Position numbers and translations under genes: made by a program. From NCBI RefSeq assembly GCF_014205255.1, contig NZ_JACHNE010000001.1:8556001-8620000 (forward strand): a stretch of 64,000 bases of DNA. Direction: 5' to 3'. Positions 34,718-43,318 of the stretch are shown piece by piece. How positions within the stretch are numbered: the stretch's first letter is position 1; the number at the start of each line of letters is the position of its first letter. Source of the stretch: Streptomyces caelestis (GTDB lineage: Bacteria > Actinomycetota > Actinomycetes > Streptomycetales > Streptomycetaceae). The notes beneath the pieces are model-generated. The model saw only the letters and a program-made list of their open reading frames with translations. It did not search any database and was not told where the DNA came from.

Positions 34718-35215
34718 GTGGCGGACACGGCAGAGGGCGCGCCGAGGCGCCGGGGGCGCAACGAGACGGAGGAGGAGAGAGCGGACCGGATGTGGCAGGA
34801 GCTCATCCAGGAGGTTCGCGTGGCCCAGATGGGCGTGCAGATCCTGTTCGGTTTTCTGCTCACCGTGGTGTTCACCGAGAAGTACGACGACCTGACCGAC
34901 ACGGACCAGACGATCTACCTCATGACGGTCGTCCTCGGCGCATGCGCGACCGGGGCGCTCATCGGGCCGGTGTCCCTGCACCGCCTCGTCTCCGGGCGGC
35001 GCGTCAAACCCCAGGCGGTGCGGCTGGCCTCCCGGCTGACCCTGCTCGGCCTCGTGCTGCTGCTCGCCACGACGACCGCCTCACTGCTGCTGATACTCCG
35101 CGTGGCGACGCACGACGGCTTCGTGCCCTTCCTCGTCGCCGGCGTGGTCGGCTGGTACCTGCTGTGCTGGTTCGTCCTGCCTCTGTGGGTCAGGCACCGC
35201 CACACGTCGCAGTGA
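34718..35215 (+). CDS. DUF6328-type four-helix membrane protein
   Basis: A 165-residue membrane protein. A charged N-terminal 40 residues (RNETEEERADRMWQELIQEV) lead into MGVQILFGFLLTVVFTEKYD, then helices near 70-90, 105-128 and 135-155. The family signature RVAQMGVQILFGFLL is as I recall for DUF6328. The GTG start has GGGGAGGAA four bases upstream. It stands alone; the function is unknown. Confidence 0.8.
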   Translation: MADTAEGAPRRRGRNETEEERADRMWQELIQEVRVAQMGVQILFGFLLTVVFTEKYDDLTDTDQTIYLMTVVLGACATGALIGPVSLHRLVSGRRVKPQAVRLASRLTLLGLVLLLATTTASLLLILRVATHDGFVPFLVAGVVGWYLLCWFVLPLWVRHRHTSQ

Positions 35216-35323
35216 CGGTCTGCCGTGGTGCCCACCATGGGCACCACGGCACGGGCGGCCGGCGGACAGCGCGGCAGCCTCGGCGGACAGCACAGCAGGT
35301 TGTCAGTGGGCAACGCCCCCGGG

Positions 35324-35749
35324 TCAGCCCCCGGCGATGACGTCCGCCAGGAAGTCGTCGACGCGGACCTCCTCGCGGCCCGGGGGGACCACCTCGTGGG
35401 TCTCCCGCAGGAACGCCGCGAACGCCGGGGCCCACGCGAAGACCACCGCGTGGTGACGGCCGCCGTCGGGACGGGCGTCACCGAGGAACTCCAGGCGCAG
35501 CTCCTGCCACATGCCCAGCGACACGGGGCGCATCCGCACGTCCCCCACCCCGACCGGACGCCGCAGCGCCTCGCCGAGCATCTCGCGGTCCAGCTGCCAG
35601 CGGGCGAGAACGCGGCCGTCGTGGCTGAAGACCACGGTGACGGCGAACGGGTCCGCGGCGTCGTAGCTCAGGTGGGCGAGCACGGAGAAACGTTCCGTGT
35701 CACCCGCCTGGAGCTGCACCACCAGGGTCTTGTGCACGAAGGAGTTCAC
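35324..35749 (-). CDS. SsgA-like sporulation and cell-division regulator (SALP)
   Basis: A 141-residue SsgA-like protein from the actinomycete-specific family that controls septum placement and peptidoglycan handling during sporulation. The family hallmarks are LVVQLQAGDTERFSVLAHLS, YDAADPFAVTVVFSHDG, RWQLDREMLGEALRRPVGVG and a C-terminal FLRETHEVVPPGREEVRVDD. The GTG at 35749 has GGAGG seven bases ahead and gives the usual N-terminus VNSFVHKT. It is closest in style to the SsgB/SsgG-sized members; which SALP it is cannot be settled here. Confidence 0.9.
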   Translation of the reverse strand: MNSFVHKTLVVQLQAGDTERFSVLAHLSYDAADPFAVTVVFSHDGRVLARWQLDREMLGEALRRPVGVGDVRMRPVSLGMWQELRLEFLGDARPDGGRHHAVVFAWAPAFAAFLRETHEVVPPGREEVRVDDFLADVIAGG

Positions 35750-35831
35750 GAGAGGGCCTCCGGGAAGAACCAACCGACGTAGAGGCCTCTAGTACCCCCG
35801 ATACGCACAAGATGCTCAGCCCTCCGGGTGA

Positions 35832-36848
35832 TTACCCGCGGGCACCGCGCAGGGACTCGATGCACACGGCCACGGCCCGCTGGAGCTCCTCCAGGCGCTG
35901 GACCATGTCGTCCTCGTAGAAGTCCCCGGCGTCGTCGAAGGTCAGTTCCTCGAACACCTTGGTCGCCTTCTGGAGGCTGCTGTAGAACTTCGTGCGCCGC
36001 TCCTGCACCCGCAGACCGGGGTCGGTCTCGACGGCTTCGACGACAAGGGACTTCATGGTGTCGTACGCCTCGGCGGCCCACTCGCCGGCGTCCTCGCCCT
36101 CGTCCAGCTCGTCGATGAGCGACAGGTGCCGCTCGGCCTCCTGACGGAGGTCGGCCGGCGCGTCCACGGTCTGCCCGGCGGGCGTCTTGATCTGTCCCGA
36201 CTCGGCGATCTGGCGCACGTATCCGATCCGGTCGGCCGCCCTGCTCTCGCCGGCGACGGCCTTCTTGAGCTCGTCCGTGCGTACGACGTCACGGGCCAGC
36301 TCGGACTGGAGCTCGGGGTCCTCCCGGACCCGGTCCAGCAGGGCCTGGCGGGCCGCGCGGGCGGTGGCGGGGTCGGCGAGGATCGCGGCGCGCAGAGCGG
36401 TGGGGTTCTCCGCGACCTCCAGCGCCTTCGTGGGCCGGATCCCCTCCGCCTCGGCGGCCTCGGCGATGGCCGTGCCGCGCCCGGACGTGGCGCCCGAGCG
36501 GGAGACGTAGTAGCTCAGCCACACGTCGGCGTCCGGCAGTTCCACCTCCTGCCCCGGCGCCAGGGCCTCGAAGTGCGGGACCAGCCCGTCGTCGGCCGCC
36601 CGGTCCCACGCCTTGTAGTAGCGCATGACCCGCTCGGGGGAGCACCCGGCGAGTTCCGCGAACTCCTTCGCCGACACCTTCGGCGTCTCGTCCGAGCCCT
36701 GCCCGCCGGGCCGCACACTGCGCGCCACCTTCAGCCCGAAGGCCCACCCTCCGGTCCGGGCGTACGCCCCGAACTCTCGCGCGTCCCGCGCGACCGGTTC
36801 GCAGACGGGCGCCGGGGAGGTTTCGGGCGGGGTGATCGCCAGGGTCAC
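35832..36848 (-). CDS. Uncharacterised protein with helix-turn-helix-like segment
   Basis: A 338-residue, acidic, largely helical protein I do not recognise. Residues 55-85 (VSAKEFAELAGCSPERVMRY, YKAWDRAADDG) look like a helix-turn-helix that reads stage-wise commitment proteins or phage/plasmid factors, and residues 130-215 are charged helices (LADPATARAARQALLDRVRE). The C-terminal third is coiled-coil-like (VQERRTKFYSSLQKATKVFE). No membrane segment. The GTG start has AGGAG upstream. It is divergent from the zinc-ribbon-like gene; possibly a DNA-binding regulator. Confidence 0.7.
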   Translation of the reverse strand: MTLAITPPETSPAPVCEPVARDAREFGAYARTGGWAFGLKVARSVRPGGQGSDETPKVSAKEFAELAGCSPERVMRYYKAWDRAADDGLVPHFEALAPGQEVELPDADVWLSYYVSRSGATSGRGTAIAEAAEAEGIRPTKALEVAENPTALRAAILADPATARAARQALLDRVREDPELQSELARDVVRTDELKKAVAGESRAADRIGYVRQIAESGQIKTPAGQTVDAPADLRQEAERHLSLIDELDEGEDAGEWAAEAYDTMKSLVVEAVETDPGLRVQERRTKFYSSLQKATKVFEELTFDDAGDFYEDDMVQRLEELQRAVAVCIESLRGARG

Positions 36849-36976
36849 GGACGACTCTCCTGAATGGGGTTGGCCGATCGATTACGTGCAGGTCGGCAGC
36901 CTATACGAGCCCGTGGCCCGGGCCTGCCGACGTAAATCGTTTCTCCTCCCCCCGCCCGGTGCGGGAGACTCGGGCC

Positions 36977-37663
36977 ATGGTGCGACCTGATGTCGGTGCG
37001 CCTTTGCGCCCCTGCGCGGAATGCGGTGGATACGAGTACGGCGGTGCCCCCGCCTGTGCCGTCTGCCGTGACCTCGTCGACGGCCTGGTCGAGGAGGAGT
37101 GGGCCGCGTTCTCGCGTCACTGGGACGTGACGGGGTGCGAGCAGGAGACCGCCCTCGCCGAACTGGTCGTCGCCGAACCCGACCGGCACGACTGGCGGGT
37201 CGTGGACGCCGCGCTCGACCGCCTGGCCTGTACCGACTGCGGCGATCGGCTCGGCCGTGGACCCGTCGGCTGCCACGCCTGCCTCCTCGCGCACGGCTTC
37301 CGCTACGCGGCGATCGAGACGGACCGGCCCGGAGTGCCGCCGGGCAATGAACACGCCGTCCGGGTCAACGTCTCGGTCGTGCGCCGGCCCCAGGGCATCT
37401 CGGAGAGCGAGGTCCTCGTCCGTCGACTGCTGTTGCCCCTCCTCCTCGTGGGATTCACGCCGACCATCGAAGAGGCCCAGCGGGTGAGCGCCCTGGTGAA
37501 GGCAAGCTCCCCGACGAGGAGGGTGCTCGTCGTCGAACAGTTCGTGGCGAGGGCGGACCTCAGCCGAACGCGTCGCGCAGGGCCGGCAGCAGGGTCTTCT
37601 CCGACCAGTCCAGATACGCCGGCTGCGAGTCGCCACCGATCTGGACCAGGGCGATCTCGGTGA
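36977..37663 (+). CDS. Hypothetical protein with two Cys-pair zinc-ribbon-like modules
   Basis: This 228-residue frame has two candidate zinc sites: CAECGGYEYGGAPACAVC near residues 13-30 and CTDCGDRLGRGPVGCHAC near 87-104. Between and after them are acidic helices (GLVEEEWAAFSRHWDVTG) and a segment SEVLVRRLLLPLLLVGFTPT. The last 34 residues lie antisense to the convergent LLM gene, overlapping it by 104 bases, and lose protein-like character (RTRRAGPAAGSSPTSPD). The true end may once have been near 37563 before loss of a stop codon. Family unknown. Confidence 0.6.
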   Translation: MVRPDVGAPLRPCAECGGYEYGGAPACAVCRDLVDGLVEEEWAAFSRHWDVTGCEQETALAELVVAEPDRHDWRVVDAALDRLACTDCGDRLGRGPVGCHACLLAHGFRYAAIETDRPGVPPGNEHAVRVNVSVVRRPQGISESEVLVRRLLLPLLLVGFTPTIEEAQRVSALVKASSPTRRVLVVEQFVARADLSRTRRAGPAAGSSPTSPDTPAASRHRSGPGRSR

Positions 37664-38531
37664 AACCGGCCTCGGCGTACGGACGGACGGCCTCGACGAA
37701 CGCGTCCGGGTCGTCGCCGCACGGGATGGAGTCGGCGACGTCGTCGGGCGTGACGAACTGGGTCGCCGCCTCGAAGGAATCCGGGTGCGGCAGCTCCGAG
37801 TTGACCTTCCAGCCGCTGCCGAACCAGCGGAACTGGGAGTGGGCGCGCTTGATGGCCGTGTCCCGGTCGGGGTCGTAGCAGACCGGCAGCTGGCCCACGC
37901 GGGGTTTGCCCTCACCGCCGTGCCGGTCGAACGCCTCCAGCAGCCCCGCCTTGGGCTCCGTGGCGATCACCAGATCGCCCAGCCGCCCCGCGAGCTCGCA
38001 CGACCGCTCCCCGGAGACGGCGATGCCGATCGGCGGCGCCTCCTCCGGGAGGTCCCACAGCCGGGCCGACTCCACGTCGAAGTGCGTGCCGCGATGGTTG
38101 ACGTGACCGCCCTTGAAGAGGGCGCGGATGATCTCCACGGCCTCCTCGAACATCTCGTGCCGTACGTCGACGGACGGCCAGCCGCCGCCCACGACGTGCT
38201 CGTTGAGGTTCTCGCCGGAGCCGAGCCCCAGCCGGAACCGGCCTTCGGAGAGCAACTGGACCGTCGCCGCCTTCTGCGCCACCACCGCCGGGTGGTAGCG
38301 GAACGTCGGGCACGTCACATACGTCATCAGCGGGATACGGGACGTGGCCTGGGCGGCCGCGCCGAGCACCGCCCACGCGTAGGGCGAGTGACCCTGCGAG
38401 CGCAGCCACGGGAAGTAGTGGTCGGAGGTCACCGAGAAGTCGAAGCCCGCCTCCTCGGCCCGCACCACATGGTCGACGAGCTCTCGGGGGCCGGCCTGCT
38501 CGGTCATCATCGTGTATCCGATTTGCACCAT
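37560..38531 (-). CDS. LLM-class F420-dependent oxidoreductase
   Basis: A 323-residue luciferase-like enzyme of the TIGR03557 type (F420-dependent glucose-6-phosphate-dehydrogenase-like). Segments typical of the TIM barrel and F420 pocket include FDFSVTSDHYFPWLRSQGHS, SRIPLMTYVTCPTFRYHPAV, GRFRLGLGSGENLNEHVVGG and PPIGIAVSGERSCELAGRLG. It uses reduced or oxidised F420, abundant in actinomycetes; the substrate is unknown. The start MVQIGYTMMTEQAGPRELVD is standard. It converges on the preceding hypothetical gene. Confidence 0.9.
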   Translation of the reverse strand: MVQIGYTMMTEQAGPRELVDHVVRAEEAGFDFSVTSDHYFPWLRSQGHSPYAWAVLGAAAQATSRIPLMTYVTCPTFRYHPAVVAQKAATVQLLSEGRFRLGLGSGENLNEHVVGGGWPSVDVRHEMFEEAVEIIRALFKGGHVNHRGTHFDVESARLWDLPEEAPPIGIAVSGERSCELAGRLGDLVIATEPKAGLLEAFDRHGGEGKPRVGQLPVCYDPDRDTAIKRAHSQFRWFGSGWKVNSELPHPDSFEAATQFVTPDDVADSIPCGDDPDAFVEAVRPYAEAGFTEIALVQIGGDSQPAYLDWSEKTLLPALRDAFG

Positions 38532-38604
38532 AGGCGCCGAGTCCCCGGACAACGGACGTGAAAACTGCTCGATCAAGGCCCGCCGGCAGGGGCAGGATGC
38601 CCCC

Positions 38605-40038
38605 ATGAGTGCCTCCGCTCTGCCCGCGAGCAGTCCCGCCGCCCAGGGCGTCGACGCGTCCGGCGTCCACGCCTTCCTCGACGCCCTCGAAGCGGCTCCG
38701 GACATAGAGCCGCACAGCCTGGTGATCATGCGGCACGGCCGGCTGGTCGCCTCCGGCTGGTGGGCGCCGTACACCCCCGACCGCCCCCACCTGCTGTACT
38801 CGCTCAGCAAGAGCTTCACCGGGACCGCCGCCGCTCTGGCCGAGGCCGAGGGGCTGCTCGACTTCGACGCGCCGGTGATCTCGTACTTCCCGGAGTTCGA
38901 GGCCGAGATCACCGACCCGCGCAGCCGGGCCATGCTCGTACGGCACGTGGCGTCCATGTCGAGCGGCCACGAGCGGGAGACCGTGGAGGAGGTCTACGGG
39001 CTGGACAAGGAGGAGCCCGTGCGCGCGTTCCTGCTGCTGCCGCCGGACCGCGACCCGGGCACCGTCTTCGCCTACAACCAGCCCACCACCTACACCCTCG
39101 CCGCGATCGTCCAGCGGGTGACCGGGCAGCCGCTCACCGCGTATCTGCGCCCGCGGGTGCTGGATCCGCTGGGCATCGGCGAGGTGTTCTGGCAGCGGGA
39201 CCGCGCCGGCCGTGAGATCGGCTACAGCGGTCTGCACGCCACCACCGACGCCGTCGCCCGTCTCGGCGAGCTCTATCTGCGCGACGGGGTCTGGAAGGGC
39301 GAGCGGCTGCTGCCCGAAGGGTGGGTGTCCCGGGCCGCGCGCCCGCGCATACCGACCGCCGGAGCCATGGGAGACCAGGACCGGCAGGACTGGGACCGGG
39401 GCTACGGCTACCAGTTCTGGATCTCCCGGCACGGCTACCGGGGCGACGGCGCGTACGGCCAGTTCTGCCTTGTGCTGCCCGAGTACGACGCGGTGATCGC
39501 GGCGACCGCGGCGACCGAGCGGAAGCAGGACTACCTGAACCTCGTCTGGCAGCACCTGCTGCCCGCCTTCGGGCCCGAGCCGCTGCCCGGCCGGGACGCC
39601 GCCGACGAGGCCCTGCGGGAGCGCCTCGCCGGACTCGCGCTGCCGCCCGCCCCGGGCAGGCCGGCACCGCCGGAGCGGGCGGAGGAATGGACGGCCGCCG
39701 AGTTCAGGGCCTTTGAGGGAGACGGTCCCGCTCTGTCGGCCGGGCTCGTACCGGACGCGGACGGCTGGACGCTCAGGCTCACCGAGGGCGAGAACCGGCT
39801 GGACCTGCGGATCGGAGCGAAGAGCTGGACGGTGGCGGAGGAGCCGCTCCCGACCGCCGTGAGCGGCGGCTGGACGGACCCCGGCACGCTGGCCGTGGAG
39901 GTGGTGTTCCTGGAGACCCCGCACCGCCTGGCCCTGACGTGCTCCCTCGCGGACCGTACGCTCACCGCGAGCTGGCGCACGCAGCCCTACGACCCCAGCC
40001 CGCTCACCTCCCTGCGCGCCCCGCGCGGCTCAGTCTGA
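38605..40038 (+). CDS. Serine hydrolase (beta-lactamase class C / esterase family)
   Basis: A 477-residue penicillin-binding-like hydrolase without signal peptide. The nucleophile motif S-x-x-K is LLYSLSKSFTGTAAAL near residue 70 and the Y-x-N motif is FAYNQPTTYTLAAIVQ near 154. A third HxG-like segment follows in DGAYGQFCLVLPEYDAV. The C-terminal 120 residues form an extra beta domain as in D-aminopeptidase-like members. Cytosolic location suggests an esterase or peptidase rather than a resistance beta-lactamase. Its last nine bases overlap the convergent pseudokinase gene. Confidence 0.88.
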   Translation: MSASALPASSPAAQGVDASGVHAFLDALEAAPDIEPHSLVIMRHGRLVASGWWAPYTPDRPHLLYSLSKSFTGTAAALAEAEGLLDFDAPVISYFPEFEAEITDPRSRAMLVRHVASMSSGHERETVEEVYGLDKEEPVRAFLLLPPDRDPGTVFAYNQPTTYTLAAIVQRVTGQPLTAYLRPRVLDPLGIGEVFWQRDRAGREIGYSGLHATTDAVARLGELYLRDGVWKGERLLPEGWVSRAARPRIPTAGAMGDQDRQDWDRGYGYQFWISRHGYRGDGAYGQFCLVLPEYDAVIAATAATERKQDYLNLVWQHLLPAFGPEPLPGRDAADEALRERLAGLALPPAPGRPAPPERAEEWTAAEFRAFEGDGPALSAGLVPDADGWTLRLTEGENRLDLRIGAKSWTVAEEPLPTAVSGGWTDPGTLAVEVVFLETPHRLALTCSLADRTLTASWRTQPYDPSPLTSLRAPRGSV

Positions 40039-41703
40039 GCCCGGCCGGAACGTCTTCAGGAAGGTCCGCAACGCCTCCTGGTTCGCCTTGTCCTCCCAGT
40101 CGGCGTCCGGCGTCGTCCAGCGCAGCGAGAAGCTCCGACCCCCGCCCAGCAGGAAGCCCCGGCCGAAGGTGTGCACCCGGGCGCCGTCGACGACCGCCGT
40201 CCACTCCATGTCGGCGGCCTCGCGTCCCTGGTACGTCGTCGCGCGGATCTCGCCGATCCGCCGGTAGCCGCCGGACCGCTCCAGGTTGGGTTCGACGTCG
40301 TCCCGCCACACGGCCACGGGGTCCGGCCCCACGCGTGCGCTGTGGGTGACGGCCAGCGTGCGGCCGTCACCGTCGGCGCCGAAGACCACGCGGTACGCCA
40401 GATCGCCCTGGCGGTCGGTGTCCAGCCGCGTCCAGTGCTCGGGGAGCGCGACGGAGAAGCCTTCCGGCGCGCGGTAGGTACGGAAACCGGGCGGCAGGGC
40501 CGTGGCCGGGGCGGACGGCGTGGGCGTGGGCGTGGGGGTGGGGGTGGGCTTGGGGTCCGGGTCCGGGGACGACGCAGAGGGCGTTGGGGACGGGGAGCCG
40601 GTCCGGCTGGGTGGCACGGACGGCTCGGGGCTGCCCCCGCCGGTGCCCTCGCCCGGCGAGGCGGCGGAGGCCGGTGGCCGGGCCGGGGAGTCCGCCGCGT
40701 CGCTGCCCGCGTCACTGCCGGGCAGCCCCTGGGTCGCGGCGAGCACGGCGACCGCGACGGTGACCACGGCCAGGGTGGTGCCGACGACCATGGTCCGTCT
40801 GCTCCATGCCGGACCCCCCGGCCGCATCGCGGCGTACGCGCCGCGCAGCCGCGGCACGGGCACCGCCCCCATGGCCGCTTCCGGGTCCTCGCTGAGCGCG
40901 CGGGTCAGCGCCTCCCGGACCACCGGGCGCGTCAGCCGCTCCCGCGCGTCCTTGCGGAGCAGTCCCTGCACGACCTGGGTGAGCGGCCCGGCGCGCACCG
41001 GCGTGCGCAGCGGCAGCCGGTCCACGCCCTTCAGGGTGTTCTCCGGCCGGCCCCGGTCCCGGAAGGGCGGGCGGCCCTCGACCATCGTGTACAGGATCGC
41101 GCCGAGCGCCCAGAGATCGGCCGCGGGCCCGATGTGCTGGTCGCGGGCCTGTTCCGGGGAGGCGAACGCGGGTGCCGTGAGCCGGGGCGCGAGGGTCGCG
41201 CCGACCAGGCCGTAGCCGGTGACGACGGCCGAGTGGTCCTCGCGTACGAACACCTGGCCGGGGCTGAGCTCGCCGTGCGTGATGCCCTCGGCGTGCGCGG
41301 CGTCCAGCACGTCGAGCAGCTCCAGGCCGATACGGGCGGCCCGCACGTAGTGGAACGTGCCCTGCTCCGAGAGGAGTTCGCCGAGCGGGGTGCCGTCGAT
41401 CCACTCGTTGACGGTCCACAGGGTGCCGGCCTCCTCGGCGGCGTCGACGACCGTGGCGATCCGGCCGGGGCACAGCAGCGCCATGCGTTCGGAGGTGCGC
41501 AGCAGGCGGGCGGCGGCCCGACGCTCGGTTTCGTAGGCGTCGTCCGGGAGCCCGATCTGCGTGACGAGACACGGGCGGGAGACCTCGCCGGTGCCGATGT
41601 CCTCGGCGTACCAGCAGATGCGGTTGGTCTCGCGCTGGATGATCTCGAGCAGCCGGTACCGGCCGGCGACCAACTGGTGTGTGGAGACGTGCGCCCTGCC
41701 CAT
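40030..41703 (-). CDS. Membrane-anchored pseudokinase with extracytoplasmic domain
   Basis: A 557-residue protein with a kinase-like N-terminal domain that lacks every catalytic residue. HRD-x-K-x-x-N is HGELSPGQV (about 143-151), DFG is GYG (163-165), the Gly loop is IIQRETNRICW, and the ATP Lys is not seen (CLVTQIG). Later kinase segments are conserved (FASPEQARD, LWALGAILYTMVEGRPPF). A transmembrane helix at about 305-325 leads to a Pro/Ser/Thr linker and an outer domain of 130 residues (FRTYRAPEGFSVALPEHWTR). MviN-type pseudokinases of mycobacteria are a precedent for such domains. The start at 41703 leaves GCGAGGG seven bases upstream. Confidence 0.85.
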   Translation of the reverse strand: MGRAHVSTHQLVAGRYRLLEIIQRETNRICWYAEDIGTGEVSRPCLVTQIGLPDDAYETERRAAARLLRTSERMALLCPGRIATVVDAAEEAGTLWTVNEWIDGTPLGELLSEQGTFHYVRAARIGLELLDVLDAAHAEGITHGELSPGQVFVREDHSAVVTGYGLVGATLAPRLTAPAFASPEQARDQHIGPAADLWALGAILYTMVEGRPPFRDRGRPENTLKGVDRLPLRTPVRAGPLTQVVQGLLRKDARERLTRPVVREALTRALSEDPEAAMGAVPVPRLRGAYAAMRPGGPAWSRRTMVVGTTLAVVTVAVAVLAATQGLPGSDAGSDAADSPARPPASAASPGEGTGGGSPEPSVPPSRTGSPSPTPSASSPDPDPKPTPTPTPTPTPSAPATALPPGFRTYRAPEGFSVALPEHWTRLDTDRQGDLAYRVVFGADGDGRTLAVTHSARVGPDPVAVWRDDVEPNLERSGGYRRIGEIRATTYQGREAADMEWTAVVDGARVHTFGRGFLLGGGRSFSLRWTTPDADWEDKANQEALRTFLKTFRPGSD

Positions 41704-42044
41704 GGCCATCCCTCGCTGGAAACCTGGCTCTCACCTTTTCCAGAAGTACGGGGGACGAGCCGTGCTGCGTTCAACCGGATCGCAACTCGGCGTCCATTCT
41801 TGTCTTTTATTCAAGGGAGAGGATCAAGTGTGCGAGAGGAAATGGCCTTTCGCGGGCCGGGAGCGGCTCACCTCGGCCGCCCCGGGGCCGCCGCGGGTGC
41901 GGAGAATTCGTCCCCGCCGCCCGCCGATTCCCAAATCACCGGACGGCCTGCTGGTAACCGACGGTAAATGCGAAGGTGTCCGACGACTGAACCCGACACC
42001 CCTCCGATGAATTCGGCGACGGATTCCCCGGGGGGGCGGTCGGC
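41704..42044. other. 341-base gap; only a doubtful 60-codon frame
   Basis: A GTG at 41828 with GGGAGAGG upstream opens a 60-residue frame to 42010 (VCERKWPFAGRERLTS at its start). Composition is Arg/Pro-rich and gives no family, so it is not called a gene. An AT-rich patch, TTGTCTTTTATTCAAGG, precedes it and could be a promoter. Confidence 0.2.
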
Positions 42045-42468
42045 TCAGAGCTCGCGCCGTACCAGGAAGCCGGGCAGTGACCGCAGTTCACCGAGGGCCC
42101 CCGCCTCCAGCGGCGCCCCGGCGAGCGCCGTCTCGACGGCGGCGAGGTGACGCCTGGCCTCCGCCATGGCCGCCGGACGGCCGCCCGCCCGCTCGATTCA
42201 GCTCCGCCGCGGCACCGGGATCGTCGCCTGTCTCCAGAGGGAGAAGGCGTGCACCAGCTCCACCGCGACGGCCGCGGCCACCCCGTCCCGCCCGGACGCA
42301 CCGGCCCGGTGACTCGCCTTCCAGGCCCGGTCCGCGTCCTCGACCCGGCCCAGCCGGCGGTGCGCCTCGGCCACCGCGAGTCCGGAACGCGCCGCCTCCC
42401 CGGGCTTTCCCGCACGCTCGGCCGCCCTCAACTGCTCGGTGCCGGCGGCGTCGGTCAGTGAGCCCTGG
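42045..42468 (-). pseudogene. TPR-like protein remnant with two frameshifts
   Basis: Three protein-like segments read in three minus-strand frames. The first is LTDAAGTEQLRAAERAGKPG to VAVELVHAFSLWRQ (about 42468-42225). The second is GDDPGAAAELNRAGGRP (about 42225-42175). The third is AMAEARRHLAAVETALAGAP, LEAGALGELRSLPGFLVRRE, ending with a stop at 42045. Joined, they look like the C-terminal part of a TPR-containing regulator or hypothetical protein. The 5' end is blocked by a stop codon at about 42470, so it is truncated as well. Confidence 0.5.
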
Positions 42469-42484
42469 CCTCAAGGGCCAGGGC
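42462..42484. terminator. Hairpin downstream of the AIM24 gene
   Basis: GCCCTGGCC pairs with GGCCAGGGC across a five-base loop, 79 bases past the AIM24 stop codon and next to the start of the TPR-like pseudogene. Confidence 0.45.
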
Positions 42485-42562
42485 ATCACCTGCTGTCGAT
42501 CAAGACGTCGGCCGGACGGACGGGGTTGCCTGTGAGGAGCGGATCACCGTGGAGGAAGGACC

Positions 42563-43240
42563 TCAGTGCTGACCGGTCTTCTGCGGTGTGGCCTCGCTCG
42601 GCCGCACGACGACGTGTCCCTCGCCCTGCAGCACCAGTTGCACGGCCTCGCCGGAGCCGCCGCGCAGCATCGAGCCGATGGACTGCGAGCGGTGCAGCGA
42701 GGTCTGGAGGCCCGCCGTCCAGCCGACGACCGCGTCGGTGTCGACGTGCACCGGATACTGCGGCGAGACCGGGATGACCAGCGGATTGCCCTCGCAGATC
42801 AGCCCCAGCCTGCCCTGCCCGGTGAAGACGCTGTTGAACAGGCCGCCGCCCGTGATGCCGGCGCCCTTCACGGTCGCGATGCGGTAGGACAACGTGGCGT
42901 CGAAACACAGGACGTTACGGCCGTTGACCGTGAACTCGTCGCCCGGTTCGACGTCGACGATGAAGCAGTTCTGCGCTTCGTGGGCGAACCAGGCCTCGCC
43001 CTGCCCGCGCACGGCCATCAGCGGAAGTCCCTCCCCGGTGACCGCGCGCTTGAGCATGCCGCCCACACCCTGGCCCTTGCGCTCGAACTGGAGGTTGCCG
43101 CGGTAGGCGATCATCGCGCCCTGTCGGGCGAGCATCTCGCCGTTCACCGTGTAGCGGAGGCACTTGGCGTTCTCGACCGTCATACCCGGTGCGACGGCCG
43201 GCTGTGCCATGTGCCGGCTGGAAAAGAGGTCACCCTTCAT
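42563..43240 (-). CDS. AIM24 family protein
   Basis: A 225-residue all-beta protein of the AIM24 (TerD-neighbour, DUF124) family. The double-psi-like strands are visible as CLRYTVNGEMLARQGAMIAY, LPLMAVRGQGEAWFAHEAQN, CFIVDVEPGDEFTVNGRNVL and QGRLGLICEGNPLVIPVSPQ. Bacterial AIM24 proteins often sit beside TerD and phage-shock-like genes. Here a TerD-CAP fusion lies 78 bases upstream on the same strand, so the two probably form an operon for envelope or metal stress. Confidence 0.88.
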   Translation of the reverse strand: MKGDLFSSRHMAQPAVAPGMTVENAKCLRYTVNGEMLARQGAMIAYRGNLQFERKGQGVGGMLKRAVTGEGLPLMAVRGQGEAWFAHEAQNCFIVDVEPGDEFTVNGRNVLCFDATLSYRIATVKGAGITGGGLFNSVFTGQGRLGLICEGNPLVIPVSPQYPVHVDTDAVVGWTAGLQTSLHRSQSIGSMLRGGSGEAVQLVLQGEGHVVVRPSEATPQKTGQH

Positions 43241-43318
43241 ACGCGCATCCTCACCCGGAGCGTTCCCCTCCGCCAAGATCGAGGGCGTGTGACGAGCAGG
43301 GCGCGCGGTGGCGCGGTG

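Noticed and set aside
37912..39924. A 670-codon minus-strand frame opposite the serine hydrolase
   Set aside because: Composition is that of an antisense frame, and the serine hydrolase frame has the SxxK motif and a proper start.
41828..42010. Sixty-codon frame with GTG start and GGGAGAGG site
   Set aside because: Arg/Pro-rich, no family resemblance, rare-codon content in places (AGA, ATT, TCA). Left as a possibility only.
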